A stretch of DNA of 8,434 bases from an uncultured Clostridia bacterium (GTDB lineage: Bacteria > Bacillota > Clostridia > RGIG6154): the NCBI GenBank assembly GCA_934457515.1, contig CAKSHV010000050.1:1-8434 (forward strand), read 5' to 3'. Of the stretch, positions 6,750-8,434 are shown piece by piece. The notes under the pieces are model-generated. The model worked only from the letters and a program-made list of their open reading frames with translations, was not told the origin of the DNA and did not search any database. The position numbers and the translations under genes were made by a program. Each line of letters opens with the position of its first letter. The first letter of the stretch is position 1.

Positions 6750-6970
6750 TCAAAATTTCGGCGGGCGTTAAACGCCCTGATTATTGGACGCTTCAAACAA
6801 ATTATGACGTGATATCTGCATGTGGCCCGGCTTATTATGCCTATTTAGAGAATGATTACGGTTGGGATAAGGTTTTAAAGCTTTTGGAAAGCTGTGATTA
6901 TGAACAGGCGCTTGGAAAGGATGAGCAAACCGTTATCAGTGAGTGGTTAGAATCTTATGAAACAAACTAA
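6750..6970 (+). pseudogene. 3' fragment of a probable peptidase-MA-like (gluzincin) protein
   Basis: The frame ends with DYWTLQTNYDVISACGPAYY, then AYLENDYGWDKVLKLLES, DYEQALGKDEQTVISEWLESYE and a stop at 6968-6970. This aYYayLE-YGwdKvlkLl-dYeqalGk-e-WleyE pattern resembles the C-terminal helices of secreted or lipoprotein-like metallopeptidases of the peptidase-MA type, downstream of their HExxH motif. No HExxH, signal peptide or plausible start is present. The only start codon in frame near the beginning is TTG at 6743 with no ribosome binding site, and the frame is simply open into the end of the transporter gene. I therefore read it as the remaining 3' end of a gene whose 5' part was lost. 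It overlaps the next gene by 14 bases, as in an operon. The family assignment rests on general resemblance only. Confidence 0.55.
6763..6777. repeat. Perfect short palindrome GGGCGTTAAACGCCC
   Basis: Seven-base arms around one central base, 28 bases after the stop of the ECF transporter gene. It could form a small hairpin in the 3' end of that mRNA, but there is no T-run after it, so it is not a standard intrinsic terminator. It may be a scar or a protein binding site. Confidence 0.4.
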
Positions 6971-7592
6971 ATCGGCAGTTCAGGGGTGGGAAAAACAAAT
7001 GGCTGAAAGAGTAGAGAGTGCAATTGAAATGCAGTTAAAACCTGTTTTGCAGAGAAAGCTCTTTTGTATAGGAACGATTTTCTTCTCACTATTTAGTTTA
7101 TTGCTTTTGATTGATTTTCCGATTTTTATTTTGTTTAGCATCGGGCTTTGGCGGCTTTATTTTGCCGGCAGGGAAGATTATTCGGAAATTCGGATTTCAA
7201 AAGCCTTGTCCTGGATGGTAACCTGCTGCTTTTGCGGCATAATCATGCTGGAACTGACAGCCGTTCACTGGGGACTGCAAATTCAGCTTGCAACGAAAGC
7301 CGGCACGCCATACCGCGGAATTATGCAAACAAACGCCGCATGTCTGCCGCTGTTTTACATGCTGATTTTGGGGCTTGTTACGGCTTACAGAGCAAAAAAA
7401 GGAATTATCAGAACAAAGCTGCTCGGCATAAGCTTGCTTGCGCTCGGCGTTTTGTTTTTAGCAGGTACCTTCGTTTATATGATGAAGGCACATGCAGTGC
7501 AGTGGATTGTTTTATGCCTGTTTCTTATTGCACTTGAAGGCATTTGCGCTTGCTATGGGATTTTATTAAGCAAAAACGGAAATTTCGTATGA
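6957..7592 (+). CDS. Multi-pass membrane protein of unknown function
   Basis: I do not recognise this 211-aa protein. The N-terminal 34 residues are polar and amphipathic. They are followed by about six hydrophobic segments: roughly 36-53 and 54-70 (a tight pair around DFP), 84-101, 126-144, 153-174 and 182-203. Several cysteines lie in or near the membrane (Cys90, Cys91, Cys93, Cys197, Cys199). Two starts are possible. The ATG at 6957 overlaps the stop of the upstream fragment and has only a weak GAGTGG upstream. The ATG at 6999 (residue 15) has AGGGGTGG about nine bases upstream and may be the true start, giving 197 aa. The gene is intact, unlike its neighbours, and its last codon overlaps the ATG of the next short gene (ATGA). 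The overlaps suggest it once belonged to an operon with the peptidase-like gene. Confidence 0.7.
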   Translation: MKQTKSAVQGWEKQMAERVESAIEMQLKPVLQRKLFCIGTIFFSLFSLLLLIDFPIFILFSIGLWRLYFAGREDYSEIRISKALSWMVTCCFCGIIMLELTAVHWGLQIQLATKAGTPYRGIMQTNAACLPLFYMLILGLVTAYRAKKGIIRTKLLGISLLALGVLFLAGTFVYMMKAHAVQWIVLCLFLIALEGICACYGILLSKNGNFV

Positions 7593-7790
7593 GGAAAAGA
7601 GCTGTTTTTGCGTTGCTTTTTATGTGCTGTTCATGCTGTTGTGTTGTAGCAGCAAAGCAAAACCTTGATGTGAACGCGAAGGCAACATGCTGATTTATGA
7701 GAGTTCATAGCGTTCGATGATGAAATGCTGAAAGATTGTCTGCGGTTGGTGCACCTAAACCCAAAATCCTATGACGAGTTGTTTGACTAA
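7589..7790 (+). pseudogene. Small secreted or lipoprotein gene, apparently broken by two frameshifts
   Basis: An ATG at 7589 overlaps the stop of the membrane protein gene (ATGA) and opens a frame of 34 codons ending at TGA (7691-7693). It begins MRKRAVFALLFMCCSCC: two to three basic residues, a hydrophobic core and a cysteine cluster that could include a lipobox. Past the stop, two other frames look coding: EGNMLIYE (about 7678-7701) and then EFIAFDDEMLKDCLRLVHLN and beyond (7701-7790, stop TAA at 7788-7790). Two single-base deletions would join these into one protein of about 67 aa. The joins are inferred from amino acid character, not from a known homologue. The 34-aa product may still be made by translational coupling. 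Function unknown. Confidence 0.45.
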
Positions 7791-7817
7791 ACGTTCTTGA
7801 AAGTGCTTGAACGAATG

Positions 7818-7857
7818 AAAAACACCGCTTGGAAAATCGTCCAAGCGGTGTTTTTTT
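7818..7857. terminator. Strong, probably bidirectional rho-independent terminator
   Basis: A perfect ten-base-pair stem CACCGCTTGG / CCAAGCGGTG (7823-7832 and 7841-7850) with an eight-base loop is followed by seven T (7851-7857) and preceded by five A (7818-7822). It ends the plus-strand group, and on the minus strand it also gives a stem followed by T5, so it can terminate the convergent DUF815 gene as well. Confidence 0.92.
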
Positions 7858-7921
7858 AGTGGCATGTATTTTTTTGCGATATTTATTGAACGCACTTTCT
7901 GTGCGCGGAAGTACAAAAAAT
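7858..7921. other. Intergenic stretch between converging genes
   Basis: AT-rich and without a convincing frame. It contains one small hairpin (CGCAC / GTGCG at 7891-7895 and 7901-7905, five-base loop) with no T-run on either side close enough for a terminator. From the membrane gene's stop (7592) to the DUF815 stop there are 329 bases; they hold only the decayed small gene, the terminator and this stretch. Confidence 0.6.
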
Positions 7922-8434
7922 CTATTTTAAACTGTCAATAAACTGTCGGGCGACTCTGCCGCTTGTGCCCGCGTGCGAAACACTCCACGCACGCGCCTTT
8001 TGCAAAAGCTCGTCCTGCGGCATTTTGATGCCGCTTTGATGGGCCAGATGCAGCACAATTTCGTTATAGTCCTTAAGGAGCGGCTTTACAAAGCAAATCG
8101 AAACGCCGAAACGGTCGGCAAGAGAGAGCTTTTCCTGCTCGGTGTCCGAATGGTGCAGATCTTCGTCGCGGTCGCTTTTATCCGACCAGGTTTCGCGGAT
8201 TAAATGGCGGCGGTTGGAAGTTGCGTAAATCAAAACGTTTTTCGGTTTCGGCTCTAAACCGCCCTCAATAACCGCCTTTAAATATTTATACTCAATTTCA
8301 AATTCCTCAAACGACAAATCGTCCATATAAATAATGAAATGGCAGTTCCGCTGTTCTAAAATGCGAATCAGCTTTTTCAGGTGTCCGAACTGGTGCTTAT
8401 ACACCTCAATAATTTTCAGTCCGTCTTTTGAATA
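7922..8434 (-). CDS. DUF815-family AAA-type ATPase, C-terminal part (5' end outside the window)
   Basis: The minus-strand frame is open from the window edge to TAG at 7924-7922, giving 170 visible residues. They match the C-terminal half of DUF815 ATPases: [12 protein letters not shown] (5-16), a Walker B-like segment [14 protein letters not shown] (33-46) with Asp38 and Asp39, a sensor-1-like YATSNRRHL (70-78), LSLADRFG (103-110) and a final [13 protein letters not shown] (157-169) that may supply a sensor-2 arginine. The Walker A motif should lie in the unseen N-terminal part. A GTG within the visible part (residue 11) could be mistaken for a start, but the frame continues upstream with family-like residues, so the gene is cut by the window. 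The family is cytoplasmic with no settled role that I know of. The promoter is outside the window; transcription converges on the terminator at 7818-7857. Confidence 0.88.
   Translation of the reverse strand, partial: YSKDGLKIIEVYKHQFGHLKKLIRILEQRNCHFIIYMDDLSFEEFEIEYKYLKAVIEGGLEPKPKNVLIYATSNRRHLIRETWSDKSDRDEDLHHSDTEQEKLSLADRFGVSICFVKPLLKDYNEIVLHLAHQSGIKMPQDELLQKARAWSVSHAGTSGRVARQFIDSLK

Noticed and set aside
6743..6970. A complete 75-aa gene starting at TTG 6743
   Set aside because: No ribosome binding site. The first codons do not look like a protein start and include the palindrome; the similarity is to the end of a longer protein family.
7148..7537. A 129-codon plus-strand frame inside the membrane protein gene
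   Set aside because: It is out of frame with the hydrophobic, translation-coupled gene, is rich in Arg, Cys and Ser as shadow frames are, and has no ribosome binding site.
7891..7905. Hairpin CGCAC/GTGCG as terminator of the DUF815 gene
   Set aside because: The stem has only five pairs and no T-run follows on the minus strand; the stem at 7823-7850 is far better.
7973..8203. A plus-strand frame antisense to the DUF815 gene
   Set aside because: It is opposite a well-conserved ATPase sequence and has no motif of its own.
1..8434. CRISPR array, tRNA or rRNA genes, insertion sequence ends
   Set aside because: No regularly spaced repeats, cloverleaf-like sequences or paired terminal inverted repeats with a transposase were seen.

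Overview
The window looks like chromosomal DNA of a spore-forming Clostridia-type Firmicute, probably an anaerobic gut or sediment lineage. The evidence is a fused acyl-CoA dehydratase activase system, a remnant of a YaaH/SleL-type GH18 spore germination hydrolase, an ECF-type vitamin transporter subunit, AG-rich ribosome binding sites and moderate base composition. No species can be named from the sequence.

Positions 1-4268: after the last codons of a possible upstream gene come two tightly spaced plus-strand genes. The first (982 aa) has two BadF/BadG/HgdC-type ATPase domains followed by a DUF2229-type region. The second (420 aa) resembles the 2-hydroxyacyl-CoA dehydratase-like domain. In many clostridia these appear as one polypeptide of about 1,400 aa; here the same order is divided by a stop codon, 24 spacer bases and a new ribosome binding site.

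Positions 4297-6123: a 454-aa serine recombinase gene with its own ribosome binding site runs directly into the 3' third of a GH18 YaaH-like gene. Homology to GH18 begins abruptly at a Pro-Pro-Met motif at about 5657-5668. The recombinase reading frame continues into this GH18 sequence and stops there, so this looks like one end of an integrated element. The 5' part of the hydrolase gene, with the catalytic acids, is not in the window. This is the most interesting place: it may be a skin-like interruption of a sporulation or germination gene, or the scar of one. A strong terminator follows the fragment.

Positions 6125-6735: a good sigma-A-like extended -10 promoter drives an ECF transporter S component of unknown substrate. 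Positions 6740-7790 look eroded. They hold a 3' fragment of a probable peptidase-MA-like (gluzincin) protein, an overlapping multi-pass membrane protein of unknown function, and a short signal-peptide gene that seems broken by two frameshifts. A strong, probably bidirectional terminator at 7818-7857 closes this group.

Positions 7922-8434: the C-terminal part of a DUF815 AAA-type ATPase on the minus strand, cut by the window edge. The plus-strand and minus-strand genes converge on the shared terminator. No rRNA, tRNA, CRISPR array or complete insertion sequence was seen.
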